Shown piece after piece: positions 23,857-34,930 of a DNA stretch of 64,000 nt; positions within the stretch are counted from its first letter, which is position 1; every line of letters starts with the position of its first letter. The notes under the pieces are model-generated. The model did not search any database. It had not been told where the DNA came from and saw only the letters and a list, made by a program, of their open reading frames with translations. This stretch comes from Adenanthera pavonina (Eukaryota; Streptophyta; Magnoliopsida; Fabales; Fabaceae). The stretch lies in NCBI GenBank assembly GCA_026686845.1, contig JAIVEN010000028.1, positions 821,001-885,000 on the forward strand, written 5' to 3'. Position numbers and translations under genes: made by a program.

Positions 23857-24922
23857 CATCAAGCAAATATTGACAATTTCATCTTCATCATCTTCTTCTT
23901 CATCTGAGCTGTTGCCCCAGATTGATGAGATGTATGCTCTCTTTTTCTTGCTATTATCAACAGCTTTCTTTTCTTTCTCTTGCTTCTTTAGGAATTATGG
24001 ACAATCTCATTTGATGTGCCCTTGCTTTTTGCATTCGTAGCAACTGACAGGTTCTTTTCCTTTTTTTCTTGTTATCTCCAACTGCTCCTTTCTTGAAGAA
24101 TCTTTTGTTTCTTTTCTTATTGTAAAACCTTTCAAATTTTCTGACCATCATAGCCAGAGTTTCTTCATCTAATTCATCTCTATCATCAGATTCTTCTTCT
24201 TTCTCTTCAGCAGCTTTCAGAGCAAGACCTTTCTTTTTCCTGTCATGTCCTGCTTCCTTGAGAGCCTTTATCTTTCCCTCATATTCTTCAAGGCTACCGA
24301 AGAGGGCTATGACAGAGGCCATTGATTCTCCTCTGGCTTCCTCTATTGCTATTACTTTGGGTTGCCATTCCTGAGGAAAAGCTTTAAGGATTTTTCTCAC
24401 CTTTTCCGGCTGAGTGTACTCCTTGTCAAGACTCTTCAATTGATTCACAATAAGGGTGAATTTCTTTTGCAACTCTTTGATGCTCTTACCTTCCACCATT
24501 CTGAAGCTTTCATATCCATCAATGCAAGAGTTCAATTGGTTTTCTCTTATTCCAGTGGTTCCTTCATAAGCAATTTCTAACGTATCTCACATACCCTTGG
24601 CTATGGAACATTATGACACTCTGTAGAATTCGTCTTGGTTTAATGCACTGACCAGGCAATGTTTTGCCTTAAAGTTCAGCAAGACTCTTCTCCTATCTTC
24701 TTCATTCCACTCGTCCTCTAGCTTTTCCTTGTATTTTCCATCATCCTGCAGTTTCATTAGGACAAAGTCTCCCTTCTGAATGACAGACCAGATGTCTAGA
24801 TCAATAAACTAGAGATAGATTTGTATTCTCATCTTCCAGTATCCATAGTGTTCTCCATTAAAGTCAGGTGATTTGTTTGTGTTGTTTCCCTCAGGTAGTA
24901 TACTTTCTCCAAAGCTAGCCAT
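23857..24922 (-). pseudogene. Copia gag, broken
   Basis: The probable start codon is at 24922-24920, about 50 bp inside the primer site. The longest intact piece is 23957-24535 (KSIKELQKKF..., typical of copia gag). A CX2CX4HX4C knuckle at about 24045-24001 (CYECKKQGHIK, then a stop, then DCP) is interrupted by an in-frame stop. Several other stops precede it. Confidence 0.85.
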
Positions 24923-24963
24923 TGAATTTCCTGGACTGTTAGATTTTTTGTTTGGAAATCCAG

Positions 24964-24975
24964 GCTCTAATACTA
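24964..24975 (-). other. Primer binding site for initiator Met tRNA
   Basis: Directly inside the 5' LTR the minus strand reads TAGTATTAGAGC. The copia consensus complementary to tRNA-iMet is TGGTATCAGAGC, so two bases differ, both transitions. Confidence 0.8.
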
Positions 24976-24977
24976 CT

Positions 24978-26499
24978 TATTAGATATGCTGGTTTCCCAA
25001 GAAGGAAGTAAATTGGGAAGATTAAAATTTTCTGTAAAAGTCAAGAGTGTGGTGAAGATAAAAGAGACAGTAAAACATAGTATAAAGGAATAGTAATGTA
25101 AAAGCAGTAAAGGAAAAGGAAAAACACAAATGTTTATCTTGATTCGGTCTCTTTATCTTGATCTACGTCCAGTCCCCAAGCAACTACTTGAGATTATCCA
25201 CTATCTTGCAAGAATTTAGTGGGCTTCTTGCAATTGCCTCAGTATAACTTTGATGCTCTGTTCTTAGAGCTTACATTCTCTCTCTTTGCACTCTAACTAA
25301 GTACTTCCCAAATCCCTTGTGATATCTCCTTATAAGAAAATCTTTTTTCCAGATGAAGATAAGATTAGTTACACAGAATAAACTCTCTAATTTAGAGTGT
25401 ATATGAAAGTTGAAGTTCAGAAGAATGAAGTATGAGATTAAAAGACTTTAAGTTGAGAATTTGACAGAGTTTCAGTATATACAATGTAAATTCATTACCC
25501 ACAACTTCAAATAAAGTTCTATTTATAGATTTAGGTCTTAACTATACGTTAGAGATAAGATCTATCCATTAGAGACGTTACCCAACGGTTACTCTGAAAA
25601 ACTATCCGTTCACTAACCACATTTAATGCTTCTGACACTCAAAGCTTGAATTTTGGTTAGTCAATAAACGAATTTCACAGATATCAAAAGTTAAAGACTT
25701 TAATGTTGAATTTCAAAGTTCGTCTGTTATGAAGTAAAGTTCAAATTTTCATCTTTAAAGAATGTTTCTTTGTTGGAATATATGAATTTTCAAGTTAAAC
25801 TTCTTCTGATAAGCGTGAACAGTTGTCTCATATTGCTGCAATGCCTTCGAAGTTCAAATTTTGGTGCCCAAAATTCGTCTGTCAGTAGGCAGCTCAATAA
25901 GGCACAATAGTTTATCTTTTCAAAATTTGAATTTTCAAGATTCAAAGTTCGTCTGTCAGAGGGAGCTAATTTTGGACTCTTTTTAAACTTCACTTTCAGA
26001 TGAGCTTTGTTATATCCTCAGACAAATTTTTCACTTTCATGAATTGTACTTTATCAGAAATTTGAATTTTCAAACCTCAAAGTTCGTCTGTCAGAGAAGG
26101 CTCTCATCAGACTCATGTCAAAGTTCAAATTTCTGCATTCAAAGTTCATCTGTCAGAGGAATCTCTTTTCTGACTAACTTATTTTCAATTCGAAATTCAA
26201 ATTTTAAAAGCCAAAGTTCGAATTTTCAAAGCAATAGAACAGTTTTAGCACTTTAAAGTTCGTCTGTTAGTGGGTGTTTTTCAAGTATTCCATGAATTAA
26301 CATGAAATTAGATTTCTGAAAACATTCTTTTCCCAATTCAAAGTTTTTTACTCAAATTAAACATAGTAAGAAATCCTATATCAAATCTAGTGCTAATTTC
26401 ACTTGAATTTCTCCATTTGAGATCTTCCATCCACCTTTGATATCTTCTTTCCAAGGTCTAGAAGGTTGATTTGGAATCATCAAAATACTTAATTCAACA
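24978..26499 (-). repeat. 5' LTR of the copia element (right on the + strand)
   Basis: A 1522-bp direct repeat of 14971-16490. The terminal TG of the other copy reads TA here (TATTAGATATGC). The outer end is TTAATTCAACA. Five TTC(G/A)TCTGT-type motifs lie at about 25874, 25949, 26082, 26145 and 26259. Confidence 0.92.
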
Positions 26500-26819
26500 T
26501 GGTCTAATTTAATTTAATTCTATATCGATTTCACTAGATATATATGTATATAATGCCACTAAAAGAAATTAAAATAGAAAAAATGAGGTGGAATTGAACG
26601 TCATATATACATGTTCAAGTAAGTTGAGATGGAAAAGGAGGGTGACGAATTAAAAAGATTAGTTGCAGGAACATGCAACCATTGACGTGCTGTTTGTATA
26701 ACGTAAGGAATGCTTTAGGGGGTGGGTAGCTCCAGAATTGACGCTACATATGCATACAAAGAAGCTTCTCAAATCCATCCATTCCAGCACACAAATACTC
26801 GATCGACTTAATTAATTTA

Positions 26820-27213
26820 GTGCATGTTTGGTTCATTGTTTTATAAACATAACCATGGTTTTCAACCATGGTTTTCTAAAAGATGTATTTGGGCAAACAC
26901 AAATGAAACACAAACTGACTTTTTGAAAAATGAAAAGTGGGTTAAACTGTGGTTTTGAAAAAAGAGGGGAAAAGTTACTTTTCCTTTAACAAAACGTGGG
27001 TTTTGAAAAAAGAAGAAACAAATTTACTCTATATTATACATCTAAAAGTACTTTTAACTCCTATCATCCAAACAGATTTTTTATCAAACTTACTTTTATA
27101 AAAAGAATATCCAAACATAACAACTTTCAACAAACTTACTTTATCTAAACTTCATTTTTACAAACTTAATTTATCTTAATTTAATTTTACAAAATGGAGA
27201 ACCAAACAGGCCC
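26820..27213. mobile_element. Harbinger/Tourist-like MITE, 394 bp
   Basis: Ends are GTGCATGTTTGGTTC and, inverted, GGGCCTGTTTGGTTC (13 of 15 match). TTA lies on both sides (26817-26819 and 27214-27216), the target duplication typical of PIF/Harbinger elements. The interior is AT-rich and non-coding. It lies inside duplication copy 1 and is absent from the same place in copy 2. Confidence 0.75.
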
Positions 27214-27747
27214 TTAGTTGAACCTACCAACGTACGTTTGAAATTCTTGGAAGGAAAATTCAAGTAATTCGTTACTTGTTATATTATTTAACACTATATA
27301 TACATATTGATGGAATTAACCTACCTAGCACTTTTAATAGCTAAACAAGTGTTCACAATTGCAGTTTCTTACATTGAACTAAATAAGTATTTCTGACAGA
27401 GTTTAGGAAATAAGTTGCACTATTCATAACTTACATAAATATATAGTATTACTTGGTATAAGTTTTTTATTATTATATATATATATATATTAATGGCTTA
27501 ACTGAGCAGCCACTTGGTTGTATGCATGATGATGATGTAATACAATGTAAAAGTTTTTATGTTGCCACTCTTTGATGTGTTTGATTGCATTTTTGTATGG
27601 TGATCAACTTCACGCTGCGTGTAAAGCACCATTACATCAAATTTTGTTATCCTCTTTACATCTAAATTAATTGTTATGAAAGATAATTACATCAATGTCA
27701 TCCTTCTTAAAAGACTAAAATGAGCGTTTGCTTCCAATTGTTGTCCA

Positions 27748-28007
27748 CTCCCTCCTATTCATAAAAATTATATTTTTAGATTTTTACACAAATAAAAGAA
27801 ATTATTAAATAATCTAGAATATTATAAAATTTAATACTATTTTTATAAAAATGATCTTAATTAAATGCTCTAATTATCTATTTGATATTAATAAAAGAGT
27901 AAAACAGTAAAATAAATCATTAATTTTTTATTAAAATTCTAAATGATTAATATTATGAAAATTTAAAAAAAAACTATATAGTAATAATTTTTTGGGATTG
28001 GAGGGAG
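27748..28007. mobile_element. Stowaway-like MITE, 260 bp
   Basis: Terminal inverted repeats CTCCCTCC and GGAGGGAG are followed on the right by TA. The left flank reads CA, so the TA target duplication is imperfect. A related degenerate copy lies at 14596-14940. Confidence 0.7.
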
Positions 28008-28009
28008 TA

Positions 28010-28339
28010 CTCGGTTTGCCATGGGTCACCGTCCGCCATCAGTCAAGTGGCGTTGTTTGTTGCTGACGGCCATATTCTACCACTGGCCACCATCCATTAC
28101 AAATGTTGACTGTGATCCCTGATGTTATCACCAATCACTGTCCTCCACCGCCAATTAATTGCCATCATTAGCCAACAAGGACATTTCAATCTTTTTGATC
28201 TTTTCTAATAATTTAAAAATAAATATTTTATCATTTTAAAATAATTGTTACTTAGTATTTATGCACGTGAATTAAAAAAACTAATAAATGATCTAAAAAT
28301 TAATATTTGATTGTATTTTACTATAATATTCTTATTAAT
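28010..28339. other. Intergenic, no gene seen
   Basis: A short GC-richer stretch (about 28015-28190, CACCGTCCGCCATC-like, Cys/His-poor in all frames) is followed by AT-rich sequence. The block at about 28255-28350 resembles about 58965-59050. Nothing recognisable is encoded. Confidence 0.45.
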
Positions 28340-28620
28340 TATATTTTTTCTAATTTAAAATATAATTTTTTTTAATAAAGTGCACACAAACCAAAAAAGA
28401 GAGTTAAATTATTTAAATTTGTCAAAAACTTATATTGTTTTCCAATATTACCCTTAATAGATATAATTTCTAAAATAACTTTCTCTTTCATGAGCTAATT
28501 AATTATAGGAATAAATTAGGAAAAAATTATTAATACTATTGACTTTATCTAAAGAGAACTTATATCTTGGTCCAAAAAAATATTATAAAAGAGGACTTAT
28601 ATTTTGGATCAGAGAGAGTA
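28340..28620. mobile_element. MITE-like repeat, family member 1
   Basis: This is related, in the same orientation, to 31071-31341. Shared blocks include TTTTTTTTAATAAA, ATTTAAATTTGTCAA-like, ATTACCCTTAATA and ACTTATATTTTGG. The right end (GGATCAGAGAGAGTA) is Stowaway-like; the left end is unclear. Confidence 0.6.
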
Positions 28621-29605
28621 TGTAATACTCCTTAATACTTTTCTCTCTTTTCATTATTATTAAAGGGTAAACTTGCCCAAATATAATTAATACATTGTTA
28701 CACATTGTAAAATGACAATTGTTTTGAAGTAAGAAAAAAACTCTAAAGTGACTATTGTTTCAAAATGGGGAAGTTAATAGATTTATATGATCTACCCAAC
28801 AAAATTAAGATAACAATCATTACATTTATTAAGAGTCATTAAGCAATTCATTAATTATTATTTAATACCTCAAACTTCTAAATATAGACATTTTGCATTG
28901 ATCTTAAATTTAAAATTATTTTCAAAATAATAGTATTTATTATATATATATATATATATTAAAAAGTTCCTATTTAATCCATTCAAAAGGAAGAAATAAA
29001 TTAAATAAGAATAGTTTTAAAAAAATTAAAATAATTAATTATCTTTAACTCAAATATTCAATTTGCTTAAAATGTTATTATATTAAGCATGAAATTAGTA
29101 TAACAAGTAAAAACCGTCACTAGCACGGATCTGTTGGGCAGAACCAAACTGTTATTGTGGAAGACAAAAGTTGTTTGGCGGGATGACATGTACTCTGTAG
29201 ACTTTGTCACGAAGCAACTTCATGGCATTTCCCTCTTCTTTACCTGTCTCTTTCCAAAAGGCATTGCCTTTATCTTGTGTGAGTTTCCCAGAAATTTCAA
29301 CAACTTTCTCTCTCTGTTTTTCTTACCCGGAGATTGGAATCCACTAAATTTCTCTTCAGATATTTTTTTTTCCAAAAACATTTTTTGAGGAAACAAAAAA
29401 GAGAGAAAGTAAGTAAAACCAGTTAAACGACTAATCACTTACTTAAGTCCTATTTTTTATTTAAGTTTCTTTTGTACAAAAAAGGGATCTACATATCCAA
29501 AAACAAAAATAATTAAAAAATCAGCAGGAAAACAAACTTGAGGAACACAAGCTATATATCCCACGTGGGCTGGTGTTACATATCCCATATAATATCTCCA
29601 GACAT
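28621..29605. other. Intergenic, end of duplication copy 1
   Basis: Mostly AT-rich. The block at about 29130-29415 is the counterpart of about 34925-35177 in copy 2. Open frames there are short and not conserved between copies, so no gene is called. Confidence 0.55.
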
Positions 29606-30588
29606 CACTACTAGAAAAATATAATTTAATAAGAAAATTTAGTGAGGGATGAAATGATCTAAATAGCGAGAAATTAGCGACGAATTATATTTAGCGAGGA
29701 ATATCTTTTTCCTCGCTAAATTAGCAAGGAATTTTTTATTCCTCGCTAAATTATTATGAATAGTGAGGAATCCAGCGAGGGATTTGTCCCTTGCTAAATT
29801 TTTTAAAATTAATTTTAATAGATCAAAATTATTTTATTAAAAATTTAATTTTAATGAATTAAAAATTTTTAAATAATTATGTTATAAAATTATTTTTATC
29901 AGTTGATTATTTTAAATTAATAAAAATAGTTAAATTAATTTTTATAACTTTTTGGCAAAAAATGAAAATGAAAATGAAAATTCATTTATTACAAAATTCA
30001 AAATATAAAATATTTTATGATATTAATAACTAAAATTATAATATATTTTTATTTTTTAACAATATATTAATTTATAAATATATATGTGTATTAGTGTGTA
30101 AATAAATAATATATATTTAATATTTCATATAAAGACTGCAAATGCATTACAGTTCAACTGGTAAAAGTCTGAATATAAAGACACTAAGAGCAGGAGGTCA
30201 TGGGTTTCGAACCTAAGTAAATGCATATTTGTAATTATTATATCACATGGCAGTGACGTGTCACAATCATAGTGATGTGGTATGGGTGGCGAGTGACTTG
30301 GTAATAATGTGACGTGACATGGTCTTGGTGGTGACATGGTAATTTTGAATTTTTTATAGTTTAACGAGGAAATAGCGAGGAATGAGTTCCTCGCTAAATT
30401 TAAAGAGGGATTAAATCCGTCACTAATTTAGCGAGGAAATCAACTCATTTCTCGCTAAAATTAACGATGTCATTTTTAGCGACCAAATTAGCGAAGGATA
30501 AAATTACTCGCTATTTTCAATTTAGCGAAGGAAAAATGGCATTTAGTGAGGGATTTATCCCCCGCTAAATGCCATTTTTTTAGTAGTG
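29606..30588. mobile_element. Non-autonomous CACTA transposon, 983 bp
   Basis: The element begins CACTACTAGAAAAAT and ends ATTTTTTTAGTAGTG, with a perfect 3-bp target duplication CAT (29603-29605 and 30589-30591). Both arms carry arrays of TTTAGCGAGGAA-type motifs and their complement CCTCGCTAAA (about 29640-29800 and 30360-30575). The middle is AT-rich and non-coding. It belongs to a different subfamily from the element at 5467-8910, whose motif is CCGTGAGAA. Confidence 0.9.
30151..30214 (+). repeat. tRNA-like A-box and B-box pair inside CACTA element 2
   Basis: AGTTCAACTGG at 30151-30161 and TGGGTTTCGAACCT at 30201-30214 resemble pol III A and B boxes. No full cloverleaf is seen. A SINE fragment captured in the transposon is the likely source. 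Confidence 0.4.
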
Positions 30589-30591
30589 CAT

Positions 30592-31369
30592 GTTGGGGGG
30601 CATAACCAACATATATTACATCTATATATATATACATGTAATTATACTTTTCTTTGCATGCAAGGCATAATTGGCAAGCCAATCAGAACACGCGCTTTCA
30701 TCTTGGTGTATATATATCTATATATATATATATGTTGTTGACTTTAAACTATGCTTTTATATATGGGACATTAATTGCCATCGAACATTAATCGATCTCC
30801 TTATATAATTATCTTACCGTTTGGACTGTTCTTAACTACCTCCTTATATCTCTATGTGTTCCGTGATGACCCTTATTGTGAAGTTCCGTGGCCTCATTAG
30901 ATAGTCGAGCCATGCATGATATAGCATCACGAATATTAATTAAATCGAATCCAATCCTCCATTTCCGTTGTGTGTGTAGAACCACAATGCCATCCCAACC
31001 CAAGTGGCTTCGCGGCAATCTCTAACGGCATATAAGTAATGATTTGTCTATTATACCAAAATAATTTATACTTCCTTTGATCCAAAATATAAGTCTCAAA
31101 ATATAAGTTTTTTTTAATAAAATACACATAAACTAAGAAAAAAAGTTAGATTACTTAAATTTGTCAACATTACCCTTAATAAATGTAATTTTTAAAATAA
31201 TTTTCTCTTTCATTAACTAATTAATGATAAGGGTAAATTAGGAAAAAAATTATTAATATTTTTTATTTTACTTAAAGAACTTATATTTTGGTAAAAAAAA
31301 TATTTTGAAAAAGCACTTATATTTTGAAACCGAAAGAAAGATATCATAAAAGGAATGTTGCATTCCTTT

Positions 31370-31404
<35 letters not shown>

Positions 31405-32164
31405 GTATATAGGACTCCTCAAATCTCGTGGTGCATGGATGCAGCGTTGTTCGCAGTCATTCCCGCTACATGAGCCCCTCTTCTGCATGCGCTCCTATAT
31501 ATTTTCCACATATTCATACCACAACTCAACTTATTTTCGTTCAGCATCATAATTAAAGATCATATTCATACCCATTGCCATTACCAGCTGACTACTGATC
31601 AAGAATTATCAGCAATAATTGAATCCTTTTTTTTTTTAATTTTTGTATCGATGCAATTCAATTTTGTCATCGAATATATATAAACCACCAAAAAAATTAC
31701 AATTTATGTGTTGTAATTGGACTTAAACTTATTTATTCTTATATGGTTTTCTTTGTGGCTTGTTCAAACTACTATATCCTAAGAGGCTCAGAAGTTTACC
31801 ATTCGAATTTGAATTTAAACAAGAGAATCATATTATAAGTACTATAATATTATAAAAAATCGCACACGAAAATATATTATAAATATTAAAACTACGAACA
31901 AAATCGTTGTTACATAATTTTTCTCAAAACCTTCTTTATACCTTCGTAACTTACTATGAAATTACCAAAAAAGATGCGGTCCAAGTGATCGTTGTCTCCT
32001 TTTATTACAGCCTTTTTTTTTGACAAATTAACAAAACTACATAGCATGTACCTACATATATATGAATAGCTATCTATTACAATATTATTTGCGATTCGTC
32101 TCTATCCTCTTCATATTATTCAATAATACGAATATTCCAGTCTTACCTCAGGTCTCAGCAAGTC
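30592..32164. other. Intergenic between the duplicated units
   Basis: No gene recognised. TA repeats lie at about 30717-30733 and 31370-31384, followed by (GA)n at 31385-31402. Contains the MITE at 31071-31341. Confidence 0.55.
31071..31341. mobile_element. Stowaway-like MITE, family member 2
   Basis: The left end reads CTTCCTTTGATCC directly after TA. The right end reads ...GAAACCGAAAGAAAG. The body matches 28340-28620 in the same orientation. Confidence 0.6.
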
Positions 32165-32401
32165 CACCATTTTACACTCCCTTAAGTTTCATAGAAAATC
32201 CCCATTCTTAATTAGCTCATCTCTCACTTAAACAAATTATATCTACGTACGGTCCTCTAACCACTCATTATAGCCATTGTCTTGAGTCTTAAGCTCCTTC
32301 TTCTTCACTTCGTCCCTGGAAATCTATGTGCATTGCCCTTTTAATTTCCCCTTCGGTTAAGTTGTTGACGCTTCCTTTTGGAGTCAAACGCTTATGTCCT
32401 C

Positions 32402-32408
32402 TATAAAT
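32402..32408 (+). promoter_or_regulatory. TATA box of the second EF-hand gene
   Basis: TATAAAT lies 66 bp before the start codon, at the position homologous to 12959-12965. Inverted W-box cores lie just upstream (GTTGACGC at about 32363, GTCAAACG at about 32383). Confidence 0.6.
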
Positions 32409-32473
32409 TATTCAGATTTTTTCATGAACCTCACTTCATATCAGTCCTAGTGCCCTCTGCTTGACTCTTCAAA

Positions 32474-33262
32474 ATGAAGCAAATTCTCGTAAACACAAAC
32501 TTCTCTGAGCTCGGTTTCTGTCATCGACTCTTCCTTGGGGACATCACAACAAAGGCTTTCCTCTCATTTCTCTTTCATCACTTCCAATCTCTGTGCACCT
32601 CCATCTTCCATTGTTGCTGTAACTCACGGACATCATCTACAACTGTGAACTCCTATAATTCCACAACCCCACAGAATCAGAGTCCAAACGTAGTTCGTAA
32701 AGGAGTGAGATTAACCAAAGAGGAAGTGATAATGGTGATGGGGGGTTTGGGATTGAGTATGGAATCAGAATGGGAAGGGTTAGAAGAAGAGATTGGGGAA
32801 GAAGAGGTTGAAGCATTGTTTGAAAAGGAACCAAGTTTTGAGGAGTTGAAGGATGCATTCGAGGTGTTCGATGAAAATGGAGATGGGTTCATAGAAGCGA
32901 AAGAGTTGCAGAGAGTGTTGAAGTGTCTGGGTTTGGAGAGAGATATTGATCAGTGTAAACGAATGGTTAATGCAGTTGATGAGAATGGAGACGGATTGAT
33001 CGATCGCTGTGAGTTTGTCAAGTTTATATATGGAACAGAGTTAATTTTCAGACTTATTAGATTAGACGAATGTGTTCACTATTATTATGTTCACGTTTGT
33101 TTGTTTTTTGTTTTTTTGTTTTGTTTCCGTTCATTATTGAGGACTCGAATGGTACTAGTTAGTTTTCTAGTTTTGGTTTTTTTAATTTACTCTAAATTTG
33201 AAGTTGGTTCGTTATTTGATATAAATCTAGTTAGTTCTTATAATTTTTTAAACACCGTTTAG
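32474..33262 (+). CDS. Calmodulin-like EF-hand protein (copy 2) with frameshifted C-terminal tail
   Basis: A single exon reads 262 aa. Residues 1-184 follow the 190-aa copy at 13008-13580 closely, with one extra residue near aa 61. They include the hydrophobic N-terminus and two complete EF-hand loops (DENGDGFIEAKE at aa 133-144 and DENGDGLIDRCE at aa 169-180). At about 33025-33031 copy 2 has four extra bases (TATATATGG against TATGG). This shifts the frame, skips the TAA that would otherwise follow MEQS, and reads 78 codons through former 3' UTR. The new tail is rich in Phe, Leu, Val and Tyr and could behave as a membrane segment. It may be expressed as a new C-terminus or be an early pseudogene. 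Confidence 0.8.
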   Translation: MKQILVNTNFSELGFCHRLFLGDITTKAFLSFLFHHFQSLCTSIFHCCCNSRTSSTTVNSYNSTTPQNQSPNVVRKGVRLTKEEVIMVMGGLGLSMESEWEGLEEEIGEEEVEALFEKEPSFEELKDAFEVFDENGDGFIEAKELQRVLKCLGLERDIDQCKRMVNAVDENGDGLIDRCEFVKFIYGTELIFRLIRLDECVHYYYVHVCLFFVFLFCFRSLLRTRMVLVSFLVLVFLIYSKFEVGSLFDINLVSSYNFLNTV

Positions 33263-34930
33263 TAAGCACGCCATTCATTTGATTTTTTTTTTCTTTTGGC
33301 CAAACCATTCATTCGATTGATGCAAGGTTTTAGCAAGGTTCATTCATATATAACCTTGAAATTAAAGATAATATAAATGTCCAAATATATAACACATGCA
33401 TTTTCTATCCCAAGAATCAATTCATCATTTCAACATTTATATTATATTATAATAATGCTAAAAATATCATATGATAAAGCGGTAACAAGCCCAACTAGTT
33501 GAAAGCGAACTACACCTAATCAATTTAGGTAAAAATAAAACTAAAAGCAGAGTAAACGGCCTATGAGTGGTACCGATTTAATCAAGGCAACGTTGAATAT
33601 AGTTTCTCGTCATCAATGAAGAAATGGGCATGTAAGGAGCCAAAATATTAGTTGAGATTGAATTTATCCCCATGTGACTATAAATTAAATAAATCTCAAT
33701 ATTTTCTTTTTAGTTGGTACATGCATGATGCCATGCATGTTCTTACTAAATTATCCATACATATATATGCAAGCCGTGTGACTAAGTTTTGGAGCTTAGA
33801 TTAAAATTATTGTAAATTAAGGTCTAGTTTAATATATTATAAATTATTTTTAGTTATTAGTACATGCATGGTCGATGACTTTGTGTTTATTGTTCCATCC
33901 CAATTTAGTTTGGACCTTATATGTGCCTATACATTGAATCAAATACTACCTATTGTTTCCGTCCCTTTCGAGCTATATTTTGATCAACTTTCATAATTTA
34001 TGGATCCCGATAAACCTGTGATCTAATTCAAGTTAACTATCTCGCTAAATATTAAAAGAAAAAATCAATAGATAAGCGTCATGTTCATGCATGGAAGCTT
34101 CAGAGTAATTTCATTTACATGGAAAAGGATTAGTTGCAGGAACATGCAACCATTGACTCGTTAAATTGTTATGCACATTACGTGAGGAGTGCTTCACGCG
34201 GGTAGCTCCAGCATTCACGCTATATATGTGTATACAAACAAGCTTCTAAAATCCATGGATTCCAGCACACAAATCCTCAGCATGATCCACACATACGCGT
34301 GTTCGCACACTCAAGTTAATTGTCGTTATTTTATAAAATCCGAATTTATTTAATATTAGGTCATTATAAATGTGATTCCTTTTGTATTGAGTTGCATTAA
34401 CAATTCTAAATATATAGGTGTTGTGTTTAGTAACCTTATATGGATTAACTAGTGATAGATATATCAACTCATTCGAGTTACACAAAAAGAACTCTCTACT
34501 AATAAAAAAAACCAGAGGAAGTAGGTATTTAGTATTGTTGCCTCTTTAATAATTAATGTAATTAACATACTAAACACATATATACTGGGCAAAGAGGGTG
34601 GTTTTATTCTCTTTGTGCTTTCTTGCTATTGACAACCGTTGCCACCAAGTAACTCTTATATCTTCTATATATCCCCAATATACATGCAAGAAAACCATGT
34701 ATTACGAGGCTCATTGTATTAAATTTCTTTCATAGTATCACGTGCTATAAATTTTCTAGTAAACCAAACATAACTTAAGCTTCGTTTGAAGGTTTGAAAT
34801 TCATGAAAGGAAAATTCTGCTTAACATAGCAAGTCTCACGTACGAGTCACCAAACTAATGTTTTTGACATCATATGCGAAATAAAGTACGTTTAATACTT
34901 AATTAATTAGGAGCGTATCAAGACAGGTAC
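33263..34930. other. 3' flank of EF-hand gene 2
   Basis: No gene recognised. Holds 3' homology blocks shared with copy 1, including GGAACATGCAACCATTGAC at about 34139-34157. Confidence 0.55.

Larger units (their letters stand above)
14971..26499 (-). mobile_element. Sirevirus-like Ty1/copia LTR retrotransposon, decayed, about 11.5 kb
   Basis: Two direct LTRs (14971-16490 and 24978-26499) flank decayed gag, protease, integrase, reverse transcriptase and RNase H in copia order on the minus strand. An initiator-Met primer site and a polypurine tract sit in the expected places. The 5-bp flanks are TGGTA (14966-14970) and TGGTC (26500-26504), a 4/5 match as target duplication. Size, pol sequence type and extra coding material after RNase H point to the Sirevirus (SIRE/Maximus) lineage. 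Many in-frame stops and a changed RT active site make it defective. The LTRs differ by roughly several per cent by eye, so insertion was not recent. Confidence 0.93.
12750..29440 (+). repeat. Segmental tandem duplication, copy 1 (expanded)
   Basis: Collinear homology blocks are shared with 32165-35190. They are: promoter and gene (about 12750-13926 with 32165-33476); GGAACATGCAACCATTGAC and what follows (about 26665-26800 with 34130-34275); GAAATTC...GGAAAATTC (about 27239 with 34796); and the block ending in GAAAGTAAGT (about 29130-29415 with 34925-35177). The order is the same in both copies. Copy 1 is about 16.7 kb because the Ty1/copia element and several small transposons lie between the blocks. 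Boundaries are approximate. Confidence 0.85.

Noticed and set aside
30121..30220. A functional tRNA gene
   Set aside because: The A and B boxes are present, but no acceptor stem or full cloverleaf can be drawn. A SINE-type remnant is more likely.
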